In this document: positions 28,561 to 37,561 of the stretch, in pieces
Layout of the letters: each line of letters starts with the position of its first letter
Numbering within the stretch: the first letter of the stretch is position 1
From: VXNE01 sp965217825
Lineage (GTDB): Bacteria > Pseudomonadota > Gammaproteobacteria > Pseudomonadales > Azotimanducaceae
DNA: 64,000 nt
Direction: 5' to 3'
NCBI GenBank assembly: GCA_965217825.1
Contig: OZ244571.1
Coordinates: 3,162,001 to 3,226,000, forward strand
Made by a program: the position numbers and the translations under genes
The notes under the pieces: generated by a model
Seen by the model: the letters and a program-made list of their open reading frames with translations, nothing else
Databases searched by the model: none
What the model was told of the DNA's origin: nothing

Positions 28561-30333
28561 CTAGCCCGCATTTCTCATAAACCGGGGCGATGGTCGCATA
28601 TCGGGAGGAGGTCGGCGATTTTCGGCGACCGATTGGCGGATTGGCGTAGCGGCGAGGATATCACGGCGTAGCGGCGGTCGATTGGGGCGGTCGGCCGGAC
28701 AACGGGCCGGCGGCGGCCGGTCTTCGGCGTTGTCCGGCGGCAACGGCGGTTCGGGCGCGCGCAATCGACCGAGCGCGTCGTTCGCGCGGGCGCAAGCATT
28801 GTTCGGGCCGGTCGGCCGCGCATCAGGTCGGAACAAGCGCGCGCCACGCCGCCGCGAACGCGGCTTTGTCGGGACAGCCGCCGGCCATGGCGACGTGAAT
28901 GCGGCGCGCGGACACGCGCACGCGCGCGCCGATCTTCAGCAGCCGCAGCCGCAGCGTGCCGGGATAGGCGCGCGCCAGCTTGTCGGCGGTTCGCGCCAGG
29001 GCGTCGCGCAGGCGGTTGAACAGGATCAGCGCGAAGGTGGAGAAGTACAGGCGCAGGGTGTTGGCGTCGAACAGGTTGCACGAGCAGCGCGCCGAGAACA
29101 GGTCGAGCTTATGCTCCTTGACGCGGTTCTCGGCGTCGCCGCGGGCGCAGTAGAACTCCTCGTAAAGCGCTCGCGCCGGATGCGTCTCGACCGGCAGCGA
29201 CGTGACGACGAAGCGCGGATTGTCCTTCGCGCCGGCGGCGCCGGCGCCGGGCAGCGCCTCCGCCTTGGCGACCACCCGCCGCTCGCGCGTCCAAGATTCG
29301 AGCGTGGCGTACCGGAAGTCCGCGAAGCGCCGCGCGGCCTCGCCGGTCTCGCGCGCGCTCTGCCGGGCGTCCGCCAATTCGCCCTCGATCATCCGCTTCA
29401 GCCGCGGGTTCTTGGCCAGCCCGATCACGTAATCGACGCCCTCCCGGCCTTCGCACCACGCCAGGATCTCCTCCCGGCAGTAGCCCGAGTCCGTGCGCAG
29501 GATCAGGCGCGCGTCCGGCCAGCGCGCGCGCAGCCGGTCCGCCAGCGCGTCCAAGTCGCGCTCGACGCCGGCGGCCGCGTCGACGGCGGCGCTGCGCAGC
29601 CGCACGAGCAGCGGCTCGGCGCCGCAGAACACCAACAGCGGCAGGTAGCAGTACTCCCGGTAGTAGCCATGGTAGAAGCGCCCCTCCTGGCCGCCGTGCA
29701 GCGGCACGTCGGTGGCGTCCAAGTCCAGCACCAGCTCCTTCGGCGGCGTCCGGAAGCGCTCCGCGAACAACTCCGCCAGCAGCGCGTCGAAGCGCCCGAA
29801 GTCCGCCACCACCTTGCGATGCTTCCGGTCCAGGCGCGCCGCCGCCGCCAACTCCAGCCGGTTCAGCGTGCTCTTGCCCGCCAGCGGCTCGCAGTCGTCG
29901 CGGCGCTTCTCCAGGCGGCCCAGCACCGCGCCCAGCAGCGGATCCTTGCGCAGCGCGTCGTGATCGTTCAAATCCTCGTAGCCCAGCGTCAGGCCGAGGA
30001 TGCGCTGACCCACCAGCGTCTCCACCTCGTGCACGACATAGGCGGCGTCGCGGTGGTCGGAGAAGCAGGCCGCCACCCGGCGGAACAGCCCGACCGACTG
30101 GTTGGCCAGGCCCATCAGCAGCGCGCCGCCGTCGGCGGTCAGCGCGCCGCCCGTGAAATCGGCTTCGAAACGCCGCGGGCGGACGCCGTCCGGGGTTGCG
30201 CAGCGCAGCCGCGGCGCGTTACAGTCTGTCGCGGTGGGAGAATCCATGCTGTTCCTCTTTTTTATTTGTCAATCAAAGGGTTATAGCACATTCTCCCATC
30301 TCTAAACAGCCTTGTTTGAGAAATCCGGGCTAG
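28561..30333 (-). mobile_element. IS1380-family insertion sequence, copy 2, nested, CTAG target duplication
   Basis: The element is 28565-30329 (1,765 bp) between CTAG tetramers at 28561-28564 and 30330-30333. It is nearly identical to the copy at 12819-14584, with the visible differences concentrated in the left 250 bp (for example GTCGGCGATTTT against CTGGCCGGGTTT). Terminal repeats match copy 1. It sits within the 3' part of the integrase-type IS, giving the order of arrival. Confidence 0.95.
28823..30247 (-). CDS. IS1380-family DDE transposase (copy 2)
   Basis: A 474-aa protein with the same blocks as copy 1: LVLDLDATDVPLHG, LILRTDSGYCREEIL and GDAENRVKEHKLDLF. The frame is intact. Substitutions relative to copy 1 include RFRTPPKELV for RFRAPPKELV, AKNPRLKRM for AKNGRLKRM and KLARAYPG for KLASAYPG. 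Their low number implies the two copies separated recently. Confidence 0.95.
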   Translation of the reverse strand: MDSPTATDCNAPRLRCATPDGVRPRRFEADFTGGALTADGGALLMGLANQSVGLFRRVAACFSDHRDAAYVVHEVETLVGQRILGLTLGYEDLNDHDALRKDPLLGAVLGRLEKRRDDCEPLAGKSTLNRLELAAAARLDRKHRKVVADFGRFDALLAELFAERFRTPPKELVLDLDATDVPLHGGQEGRFYHGYYREYCYLPLLVFCGAEPLLVRLRSAAVDAAAGVERDLDALADRLRARWPDARLILRTDSGYCREEILAWCEGREGVDYVIGLAKNPRLKRMIEGELADARQSARETGEAARRFADFRYATLESWTRERRVVAKAEALPGAGAAGAKDNPRFVVTSLPVETHPARALYEEFYCARGDAENRVKEHKLDLFSARCSCNLFDANTLRLYFSTFALILFNRLRDALARTADKLARAYPGTLRLRLLKIGARVRVSARRIHVAMAGGCPDKAAFAAAWRALVPT

Positions 30334-30673
30334 CGCGTTGCCCACCGCCTGACCACACTCGCGCGCCTCTCGCCCACAACTCCACAGGACCGACAACAAG
30401 ATTTTGTTGCTCAAAGAAAGCGATGGACCGCTCTTGTACGCAACACGCCGACAGGCCAAGATGGCGTCTCGTTCAATACCGATTCCGATGCCGCCTACAG
30501 TTCAGTCAAGCTCTCCGTTCAGGCTCATTTCGGTATTGGATTAGACTCGCGGTGTACCGGTTCCGTGTCGATGGCAAATGGAAACCCGGCGGTACCGAGC
30601 GTGACGGCTGGGGGATTGTCCATGGCCGAACACAATAGACCAAGGGCGAACACAGGCACTCGGAGCACTCCCA

Positions 30674-31112
30674 TTGGCCTATGACCCGGCATTCCCCCGC
30701 GCCCACTACGACCGTGTGGCCGACGATGAGTGGACGCGCCTGACGCGCAGCCGCCGCGGCGAGCTCAACTTCCTCGTGCACATGGACGTGCTGCGGCGAC
30801 ACATCGCGACCGACATGGATGTGCTGGAGATCGGCGCTGGTAGCGGCGTCTACACCAAGGAGCTGGTGCACATGGCGCGTCGGCTCGTTGTCTCGGACCT
30901 CTCCGAGGTGCAACTCTCGCTGAACCGGGACCATATGCGCGATCTCGGTGTACTGGATCTGGTGGACGACTACACTATGGCGCAACACGACCTACGTTCC
31001 GGAAGGCGTGAGCGTCGATGCACGCGTAGTCACTGCCCGACCCGAGCGCTACAAGGAGTTTGCGGCCGCTGTGTCTGGAGCCTGCGCGACATTGAGCGAC
31101 AAGCCGCGCACG
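30674..31112 (+). pseudogene. SAM-dependent methyltransferase remnant
   Basis: The frame from 30674 (a TTG, no good start) gives AHYDRVADDEWTRLTRSR, then RRHIATDMDVLEIGAGSG (motif I of class I methyltransferases) and LVVSDLSEVQLSLNRDHM. After DLVDDYTMAQ (near 30980) the homology is lost. Another frame continues TYVPEGVSVDARVVTARP and ERYKEFAAAVSG to a stop at 31112, possibly the C-terminal piece after a deletion. The start may have been lost when the IS element arrived 130 bp upstream. Its function is lost or unknown. Confidence 0.6.
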
Positions 31113-31283
31113 TAGCGCCGTCTCGAGAGCGTCGCACCCAGGGCATCTCGCAGAAACCAACGTTCGACCGGACCAACCTTGAGTGCGATCCCCAAGGACT
31201 GTCCAAGCGCTTCGCGTCTTGCGGAATTCAACCCCTTGTCCGATGCTCATCGATCTTTTGCGGCCTGCGGAGACGCTCAGACC

Positions 31284-31379
31284 ATGACGGACAAGGCGAT
31301 GCCCAACGCGCCAACGACAGATCCGGATCGGCGCATTGACCGTCTGCGCCGCATCCCGAAGGGACGCCTCAACCGGTGA
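31284..31379 (+). CDS. Possible 31-aa protein coupled to the symporter gene
   Basis: A short frame of 31 codons starting at ATG 31284 encodes a highly charged peptide (MTDKAMPNAPTTDPDRRIDR then RLRRIPKGRLNR). Its stop TGA overlaps the GTG start of the symporter as GTGA at 31376-31379, the usual sign of translational coupling. No membrane segment is present. It could be a small regulatory subunit or a leader peptide, or a chance frame. Ribosome-binding signal is weak. Confidence 0.35.
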   Translation: MTDKAMPNAPTTDPDRRIDRLRRIPKGRLNR

Positions 31380-32848
31380 TCGGGTCCTGGCTCGACCAAC
31401 ACTGGTTCGCGGTCGCGCTTGCCGTCGTATACACCGCGTTCCTGGTGGCCCACGCCCGGCTCGGCCTGCGGGCCGGCAAGACCGCCGCCGGCTTCTTCAT
31501 CGGCGATCGCCGCCTTGGCGGCGCGGTCATCGGCATTTCGTTCTACGCCACGTTCGCCAGCACGAACAGCTACGTGGGACTCGCGGGAAAGAGCTACGAG
31601 TATGGCCTGCCGTGGCTGACCATGGCCGTGATGCTGGTCGTTTTCTGCTGGCTGTCGTGGCGCGTCGTGGCACCGCGGATGCGCCGTTTCGCCGCCGCGT
31701 GGGGTTCGCTGACAGTGCCGGATTTCCTCGCTGTCCGATTCAGCAGCGACCGCGTGCGCATCGCGGCGGCGGCGGTCATCGTGTTCTCGTGCCTGCTGTA
31801 CCTGATCGCCGTGTTCAAGGGCGCCGGCAACCTCCTCCAGGTGTTCCTCGGCATTCCCTACCAGCTTGCGGTGATCGTGACGCTCGGCCTCATCGTCATG
31901 TACACGATGCTCGGCGGATTCGTGTCGGTAGTGCGGACCGACGTGCTGCAGGGTTGCCTGATGGTCGTCGGGTCCATCCTGTTGTTCTACTTCATCACGT
32001 CAGCCGCGGGCGGCGTCGGCGTCATCGCGGAATTGCCGAGCGAGCCCTCCCGTGCCCACCTCGTCGAACTGAACGGCGCCATTCCGTTCGTGGTCCTGAT
32101 CGGCATCGCGCTCGCCGGCTCGCTGAAACTCCTGGTCGATCCCCGGCAGGTCACCCGTTTCTACGGCTTGAAGGACGAGCGCAGCGTTCGCGTCGGGATC
32201 TGGGTGGCCGTCATCGGGATCCTCGTGATCCAGTTCTGCCTTTTCCCGCTGGGTCTGTACGCACACTTCCTGCTCGATGGGGTGACGGACACAGACCTCG
32301 TGGTGCCGACGTTGGTCAACGATCCGGCGGTGATTCCCCCTCTCGTCGGCGACTTCCTCGTGATCGCGATTCTTGCCGCGGCGATGTCATCCCTCGACAG
32401 CGTGCTCCTAGTCGCGGCCTCGGTGGCATCGCGGGACCTCTTCGGCAAGCATCGGAGCAGCGACGGCACGGTCGTGACCGGCGCCCGGCTCGGCATCGCC
32501 GGCTTCGCCGCCGTAGCGGCGGTCGTTGCCCTCAATCCACCGGGCGGCATCGTCGAGATCACGATCTTCTCCGGCAGCCTGTTCGCGGTCTGTTTTGTGC
32601 CGACCATCCTGCTGGGTTTGCATTGGCGCCGCGGTAACGAGGCGGCGGCGCTAACGGCGTTCGGCGTGGGAATCACGGTGCTGTTGGGCTGGCTACTGGC
32701 CGGGTTGGGCGATGTCGTGCACGAAGTCTTTCCGGCCCTCTTCGCATCCACGGCTGCCTATGTGGTCGTCTCTCTACGCGGCTCACCCGTGACCGACTTG
32801 CAGGTCGCCCACATGTTTCAGATCGAAAGGACATCCCGGACCGCTTGA
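31376..32848 (+). CDS. Sodium:solute symporter (SSS family)
   Basis: A 490-aa inner-membrane protein with about 13 hydrophobic segments. SSS-family landmarks are the DRRLGGAVIGISFYATFAS first-helix region, YTMLGGFVSVVRTDVLQG (the TM6-like signature) and AILAAAMSSLDSVLLVAASV (the sodium-site helix with Ser-Ser). Substrates of this clade (sugars, amino acids, carboxylates, pantothenate) cannot be told from sequence. The GTG at 31376 overlaps the stop of a 31-codon frame. It ends 14 bp before a convergent VapC-like gene. Confidence 0.9.
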   Translation: MIGSWLDQHWFAVALAVVYTAFLVAHARLGLRAGKTAAGFFIGDRRLGGAVIGISFYATFASTNSYVGLAGKSYEYGLPWLTMAVMLVVFCWLSWRVVAPRMRRFAAAWGSLTVPDFLAVRFSSDRVRIAAAAVIVFSCLLYLIAVFKGAGNLLQVFLGIPYQLAVIVTLGLIVMYTMLGGFVSVVRTDVLQGCLMVVGSILLFYFITSAAGGVGVIAELPSEPSRAHLVELNGAIPFVVLIGIALAGSLKLLVDPRQVTRFYGLKDERSVRVGIWVAVIGILVIQFCLFPLGLYAHFLLDGVTDTDLVVPTLVNDPAVIPPLVGDFLVIAILAAAMSSLDSVLLVAASVASRDLFGKHRSSDGTVVTGARLGIAGFAAVAAVVALNPPGGIVEITIFSGSLFAVCFVPTILLGLHWRRGNEAAALTAFGVGITVLLGWLLAGLGDVVHEVFPALFASTAAYVVVSLRGSPVTDLQVAHMFQIERTSRTA

Positions 32849-32861
32849 CGGAGGCAGGACC

Positions 32862-33254
32862 TCACCTGTCCACGGGCCAGTGCTCCACCGGCACTGCCCG
32901 CATCGGAAAGTCGTCGACGTTTGCCGTGGCGAGCGCCGCTCCAATCCCTTCCGCTGCCGCCGCGATCAGGCAATTCGCCTGGTGCAGGGTCACGCCCTGC
33001 TCCGCGAACGTCCGACGCCAAATGCCCGCTTGAATGCCTTGTGCAACACCAAGCGGGGCCAAGCGCAATGCATTGAACAGACGACGGGCAGCAGCCTCCT
33101 CGCCCGGCCGCAGACCTCGCCAAATCTCCTCGACCGATATCGCGCAAACCCAGGGTTCGACGCCGCGCCTACGCAACCCAGTCAAGCGTGACGCAGCCGG
33201 ACGACCTCGAAGCGCGTCGATCAGCACGGTGGAGTCGAGCAGCAACCGCGCCAC
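32862..33254 (-). CDS. vapC: VapC-like PIN-domain toxin
   Basis: A 130-aa PIN-domain ribonuclease. Acidic active-site residues are D7 in LLLDSTVLIDAL, E42 region in AISVEEIWRGL, and the C-terminal pair in ALATANVDDFPM. Toxins of this type cut tRNA or rRNA and arrest growth until bound by the antitoxin. The start is GTG at 33254, 3 bp after the antitoxin stop, so the two are co-transcribed with the antitoxin first, as usual. All catalytic positions are present. Confidence 0.85.
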   Translation of the reverse strand: MARLLLDSTVLIDALRGRPAASRLTGLRRRGVEPWVCAISVEEIWRGLRPGEEAAARRLFNALRLAPLGVAQGIQAGIWRRTFAEQGVTLHQANCLIAAAAEGIGAALATANVDDFPMRAVPVEHWPVDR

Positions 33255-33257
33255 CTT

Positions 33258-33488
33258 TCAACCAGATCGGCGATCATCGCCGTGTCGCTGCCGCCTCACC
33301 CACGCCGCCGGATCGTCGTCCCACTCGTGACCGATATCCGGAATCCCGCCCAACGCCACCTCGATGTCATCCCAGCGCCGTTCATCGTAAAGCCCACGTC
33401 GAATGAGTTCGGAAATGAAGGCGCTGCGCCGACGCGTGCCTGGTCGCGCATATTCGGTACGCGGGATGGCCCACCGCGCCGGCACCAT
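33258..33488 (-). CDS. VapB-like antitoxin with atypical N-terminus
   Basis: A 76-aa protein directly upstream of the PIN toxin. The C-terminal part (RRSAFISELIRRGLYDE, GHEWDDDPAAWVRRQRH) matches the toxin-neutralising tail of ribbon-helix-helix VapB-type antitoxins. The expected N-terminal RHH beta strand is not visible: the residues before RRSAF are MVPARWAIPRTEYARPGT. Either the DNA-binding strand was replaced by the rearrangement immediately upstream or the start lies elsewhere. If so, autoregulation of this operon may be lost. Confidence 0.6.
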   Translation of the reverse strand: MVPARWAIPRTEYARPGTRRRSAFISELIRRGLYDERRWDDIEVALGGIPDIGHEWDDDPAAWVRRQRHGDDRRSG

Positions 33489-33525
33489 GCCGTGGTGCCG
33501 CGCCTCGACGCAATTGACGCGCCCG

Positions 33526-33750
33526 TCAGGGCGCGTCAATGGTCTCCCGGTAACCGTTTGCCAGTGATTGCTCGAAACCGGCGAATACGGAATCGAGCAT
33601 GGCCAGGCGCTCACCTCTCGCGTCCGCTGGCAGGAAAGAGTGTGCCAGGCAGTCGCGGGAGATTGTCTTGATGTCATCGTAGCCGAGATCGTATCGCTGC
33701 ACGGCCTTCACGTATTCCATCGTGAGGTTCGATCGGCTGACGCCCATGGG
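33526..33750 (-). pseudogene. C-terminal remnant of adenosine deaminase
   Basis: The minus-strand frame reads MGVSRSNLTMEYVKAVQRY, LGYDDIKTISRDCLAHSFLP and a C-terminal helix to a stop at 33526. That is the last 70 residues of adenosine/AMP deaminase-family enzymes (the N-SFLP block is characteristic). The barrel with the zinc site is missing, because DNA to the right of 33747 belongs to a different gene on the other strand. It is a fusion-junction relic. Confidence 0.75.
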
Positions 33751-34632
33751 CTGCGCTTCGTACTCTCGGGATCGAGCGCACGCAAGCTGCGCCGCGGTCG
33801 TGTCAATCTGCTGGCGGGCCGGGCCATCACGACATCCATGTTTCCATTGGTGCCGGCGGAGCTCTCCTTCGAGATCGATCCCGAGCGGGCGCTGCGTTTC
33901 GGCATGCTGCCGATGGCGGTCACCACCAACACTCCGCAGGACTATCTCCGGACTTATGCCGATACATATCTTGTTCAGGAGATCCAGGCCGAGGCGCTGA
34001 CACGCAATATCGGAGCGTTCGCGCGCTTTCTCGAAATTGCAGCACGCCAGAACAGCCACGTTACCAATGCTGCGGGCATCGCACGCGACGCGGGAATCAC
34101 CCGTCGAACCGTACAGAACCATTTCGAGATTCTGACCGACACCTTGATCGGATTCTGGCTGCCGGCGTGGAAGTTGAAGTCGGCCACCAAGCAGGTACGT
34201 CAGAGCAAGTTCTACTTCTTCGATTCCGGCGTCGCCCGCGCGCTGAGCGGCCGGCTCTTCTATCCACCGACATCCGAGGAAATGGGCCCCCTGGCCAAAA
34301 CCTTCGTGCTCAACGAACTGCGTGCCTGGCTCGGGTATTCCCGCACGGACTACGGGCTGTCCTTCTGGCGCAGCTACGACGGTGTGGAGGTGGACGTGCT
34401 GTGCGAGACGGTGGAAGGTTTCGTTGCAATCGAGATCAAGGCGTCGTCGCGATGGGAGAAGCGCTTCAACCGTGGACTGCACCGAGTCGCGGACGACCTC
34501 GGGAAGGAGCGGACCAGGTGCTATGGCGTGTACCTTGGCGAACGGGCGGCACTTTGGGACGATGTCCACGTGCTGCCCCTGATCGACTTTCTGAAGCGGT
34601 TGTGGGCGGGTGAGATCATCCACGTTCCGTGA
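33748..34632 (+). pseudogene. DUF4143 AAA-ATPase, N-terminally truncated
   Basis: The coding homology begins at GLRFVLSGSSARKLRRG, the sensor-1 region of ATP-binding DUF4143 proteins, and continues through LLAGRAITTSMFPLVPAE, the winged helix (AGIARDAGITRRTVQNHFE) and the PD-(D/E)XK-like C-terminal domain (VEVDVLCETVEGFVAIEIKAS) to a stop at 34632. The N-terminal Walker A and B motifs are gone. They would lie upstream of 33748, where the adenosine deaminase remnant now sits. The frame is open further left, so a shortened protein might be translated but could not hydrolyse ATP. Confidence 0.8.
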
Positions 34633-34916
34633 GCGCCGACTATCTCCAATCCCCAGGACGGGATAGGAGGACGCCCTGATGCGACGGACCCGGATGCGCC
34701 TGCGTTCACGCCCGTTCAGTCCTCGCCATGCTTACCTTCCCGCAGAAGGAGGTCATCCGAGAGTTCATCCACCGAGCGGCGTGTGGATACGCGTGGCTGG
34801 CGGGGGCGAAGAGATCGTCGTTGACCGCCCGTAGACTAGCTCGACACGTATTTAGTCTATAAAAGCCATCATTTAGTTCATACCAGGATGCAGCGCAATC
34901 GCCTGGCGCATAGCTC
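34633..34916. other. Intergenic region, locally AT-rich
   Basis: Between the DUF4143 remnant and the VIT-VWA gene stop I see no full gene. A minus-strand tail SVDELSDDLLLREGKHGED ending at 34729 looks protein-like but has no start, perhaps an antitoxin remnant. The AT-rich segment 34845-34885 (TATTTAGTCTATAAAAGCC) is unlike its surroundings and could be an old promoter. Confidence 0.4.
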
Positions 34917-37103
34917 TCATTCCACCGTGGTCTCATAGCGAACCCCGTCCGGCACCGGCACGGCCTGGTGCACGGTCACGCCGAATTGCCCCTCCGTGAG
35001 CTCGGACGAGTCCACGGCGACGAAGGACGTGTAGTTCGACACGAGTTGATGTCGCAGCGCGATGCGCCTGATGGCGTCGCGAAGCTCCCCATGCGGGTCG
35101 CCGACGGTCGCCTGCCGGTCGTGCAGGTCGGCGATATTCGAGCGCGCCCAGACCTTGGCGATGTAGGGACCGGCAGTCCCCTGGTCGTTCGCATCAAGCA
35201 TGAAAGAACGGCGCGAGTCGTCCACCGTCCCCGATAAGGTCACCGAAGTGGGGTCGCCTTCGAACCGGCCGGAGACGACCAGGGGCCGGCCGACGAACAG
35301 GTCGGGGAGTTGGGCGGGATAGGTGTCCGAAACGGTCATGCCGCCCCAGTCGATCTCGACGTCGGTGAGCGCGGCGTGGCTCACCCGGTCGAAGAACACC
35401 CCCATGACCTCCTCCGCGGAATCGTTGACGCCCAGATAAGCGGCCACCCCGCGCCCCTCCCTGGCCATGCGTTCCAGAAGGTAGCGATTGACGGAAGAAC
35501 CGACCCCGAAGCTGAATATGCGGGCGGCGCCGCGACGCCGATGCACCTCGGCCAGGATGTCGGACTCGTTGCCGATATAGCCATCGGTCAGAAACGAGAC
35601 GAAGCGGAAACGGGACGGGTTGTGGGGAAAGTCGAGGGCCGCCTTGATCCCCTCGAGCATCATGGTGCCGCCCTGGCTGTTCAGGTTCGCAAGATACCGT
35701 CGCGCGGCCGCCAGGTTCGGTTTGGTCGCGCGCACCGGCACCGCGCCGAATTGAGAAGCGTCGTCCGAAAAGCGGATGATCTGGAAAGTATCGTTCGGAT
35801 CGAGCCGCGCCAGCGCCGTGGCCACCGCCTTCTTGGCCTGCTCCAGGGGACGGCCGGACATCGAACCGGAGCAGTCGATGACGAACACCATCTCCATCGG
35901 CCGACGGGAAACGCCCGCGGTGTCGATCGGCGGAATCATCATCAGCGAGAAGAACCCCTCGCCCGTTTCCGGATCCTTGTATGTCATCAGATTCGATTTG
36001 ACGGTGTCCCCGGCGACCCGGAAATCGAGCACGAAATCCCGGTTGGGAATAGTGGTTCGGTTTGCCAGTTGCACGGTCGCAGCCGCAGGCTCATCTCGCG
36101 TCACAACAATCTCGTGGGTCGATTTCAGCTCTTCGATCTGCACTCCGGCATCGATGCGTACCGTAATGCCGAGGTCGTGGCCCGAGCGTTCCGTCGGCGC
36201 CAGGTATTCCACGCCGGTTGCGCCCGGCGTTGCCGAGTTGACCCCGCGAGGGATCGCCGGGATGGGATCCGAGTGGCCCGGCGGATTGAAGCGCGGCCCG
36301 ACCACGGTGGGAAACACGAACGAATACCATCCGTCCTTGAAGGCGAGCGTGTGGAAGTAGGTGATGTCGACGTCGATGGCCTTGCCGGGCTCGATGTTGG
36401 CGACTTTCTGCTCGAATATGTTCGGCCGCCGCTGCACGAGCAAGCTCGCCCGGTAGCCCTGGGCTCGCGCCTCGCGGTAGATCGCCTCGGCTTCTTCCTT
36501 TTCGCGCAGAATGCCGCGAATCGTACGGTCCCCGATGACCATCAGAAAATCGGTGACGGCGGCTTGTTCCGGCAACGGAAAGACATAGACGGCCTCGATC
36601 TTGGTGTCGAACGGGTTGGCGAACTGCTGTTTGACCTGGACCGTGCCGATGTGGCCGGCAATGGCCGCGTCCACGGCCGTGTGCCGCAAGGGCAGCGGCA
36701 CCCGTTTCGTGCCGCTGGCGTCCGCTTCGGAGGGGACGCTCACGACCATCGCCCCGGAACCGGGATCCAACGGGGTTTCGTCGACTGGAGGTCGTGAAGA
36801 TCGAGTTGTCCGCTGAGGCCGTTCGCGCGCCGTGGCGGTAACCATAATCTCCTCGACGAAACCTCCCTGCTCGACGATACCTCCCTGGAAGTGATCCAAA
36901 GCCGGCGCTGGCGCTGGCTTCGCGATGACCCAAATCTCGTCTACTGCAACCACCGATTCGGAACGCGAATCGGAAACGGGTACCGGCTCCGGTTGTGCCA
37001 CGGGCACTTGTCCCGGTGGCGGCTTGGTGGAGCACGACGCGAGCAACGCGGCACCGGTCAGCAAGGTTGTCATGGAGAGCGTGAACCGAAACTGTCTGTT
37101 CAT
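34917..37103 (-). CDS. VIT and VWA domain lipoprotein
   Basis: A 728-aa exported protein with lipobox LLASC at about residue 24 and a long disordered linker, including EEIMVTATARERPQ, oddly like the start of TonB-dependent receptors. The VIT domain (about 135-270) has the hallmark HIGTVQVKQQFANPFD and EAVYVFPLPEQAAVTDF. The VWA domain (about 400-560) has a complete MIDAS: MVFVIDCSGSMSGRP, a threonine in GGTMM and SFLTDGYIGNE. Such proteins bind divalent metal and protein partners on the envelope surface. It is the last gene of a four-gene operon, overlapping its upstream neighbour by ATGA (37100-37103). Confidence 0.9.
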   Translation of the reverse strand: MNRQFRFTLSMTTLLTGAALLASCSTKPPPGQVPVAQPEPVPVSDSRSESVVAVDEIWVIAKPAPAPALDHFQGGIVEQGGFVEEIMVTATARERPQRTTRSSRPPVDETPLDPGSGAMVVSVPSEADASGTKRVPLPLRHTAVDAAIAGHIGTVQVKQQFANPFDTKIEAVYVFPLPEQAAVTDFLMVIGDRTIRGILREKEEAEAIYREARAQGYRASLLVQRRPNIFEQKVANIEPGKAIDVDITYFHTLAFKDGWYSFVFPTVVGPRFNPPGHSDPIPAIPRGVNSATPGATGVEYLAPTERSGHDLGITVRIDAGVQIEELKSTHEIVVTRDEPAAATVQLANRTTIPNRDFVLDFRVAGDTVKSNLMTYKDPETGEGFFSLMMIPPIDTAGVSRRPMEMVFVIDCSGSMSGRPLEQAKKAVATALARLDPNDTFQIIRFSDDASQFGAVPVRATKPNLAAARRYLANLNSQGGTMMLEGIKAALDFPHNPSRFRFVSFLTDGYIGNESDILAEVHRRRGAARIFSFGVGSSVNRYLLERMAREGRGVAAYLGVNDSAEEVMGVFFDRVSHAALTDVEIDWGGMTVSDTYPAQLPDLFVGRPLVVSGRFEGDPTSVTLSGTVDDSRRSFMLDANDQGTAGPYIAKVWARSNIADLHDRQATVGDPHGELRDAIRRIALRHQLVSNYTSFVAVDSSELTEGQFGVTVHQAVPVPDGVRYETTVE

Positions 37104-37561
37104 TGGGATCTCTCTTGCGGGTTTTCGTTGGACTCTGCGAAGGAAATCGACGCCTCGATCGCGCGTCCCTCCGGCGAGGTTGCCGCGATCAGGCGCAGTT
37201 CGAAATCGGGTTCCCCTTCCAGCATCAGGTGCAGCGTGGCGAGACGCACGCGGCCGATGGGCAACTGGCTCCCGTCAACCAGGGAATAGTCGGCGACGAC
37301 GATTCTGGAAGCGCCGCCGCGGGCGACCGCCTCGCGGTCGTAATACGGCGCTCGCGGGAACGCCGCGTGACCGCCGTTCTCGACACCCACCACCTTCATG
37401 GCGCCGGTGCGATCCTCGAGTTCGAACTGCCAGGCGGCCACGGCTGCCGGGCTGTCGAGGTGGATTTCCAGGGGCGCGAAACGCGGGGTCGACACTTCGT
37501 CCGCGCAGGCAACGCCCGGGAGCAAGGCCAGCAGGGCAAAAACCGGAAGCAGGCTCTTCAT
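37100..37561 (-). CDS. Secreted cohesin-like protein
   Basis: A 153-aa protein with a signal peptide (LLPVFALLALLPGVACADE). The mature part has the pattern of a cohesin-like beta sandwich: APLEIHLDSPAAVAAWQFEL, AFPRAPYYDREAV, RIVVADYSLVDGSQLP and VRLATLHLMLEGEPDFEL. I recognise this by pattern rather than by a decisive motif. Both ends overlap neighbours by ATGA (with the dockerin-like gene at 37558-37561 and the VIT-VWA gene at 37100-37103). The neighbour carries an EF-hand resembling dockerin, the natural partner of cohesin, which makes the assignment more likely. Confidence 0.6.
   Translation of the reverse strand: MKSLLPVFALLALLPGVACADEVSTPRFAPLEIHLDSPAAVAAWQFELEDRTGAMKVVGVENGGHAAFPRAPYYDREAVARGGASRIVVADYSLVDGSQLPIGRVRLATLHLMLEGEPDFELRLIAATSPEGRAIEASISFAESNENPQERSQ

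Larger units (their letters stand above)
27134..30540 (+). mobile_element. Integrase-type insertion sequence, split by a nested IS1380 copy
   Basis: The terminal inverted repeats are TCCAACGTGACATGAGCC on the left (27134) and, read from the right end (30540), TCCAATACCGAAATGAGCC. Both continue TGAACGG. A second left-end copy TCCAACGACACATGAGCC lies at 27169 and may be an inner transposase-binding site. The original element would be about 1.64 kb (27134-28564 joined to 30334-30540) with one transposase gene. The IS1380 element (28561-30333) lies inside its 3' non-coding part, so it arrived later. The transposase frame was left intact. Confidence 0.85.

Noticed and set aside
30506..30988. A 160-codon minus-strand frame near the methyltransferase remnant
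   Set aside because: The plus strand has methyltransferase motif I (VLEIGAGSG). The minus frame has none.
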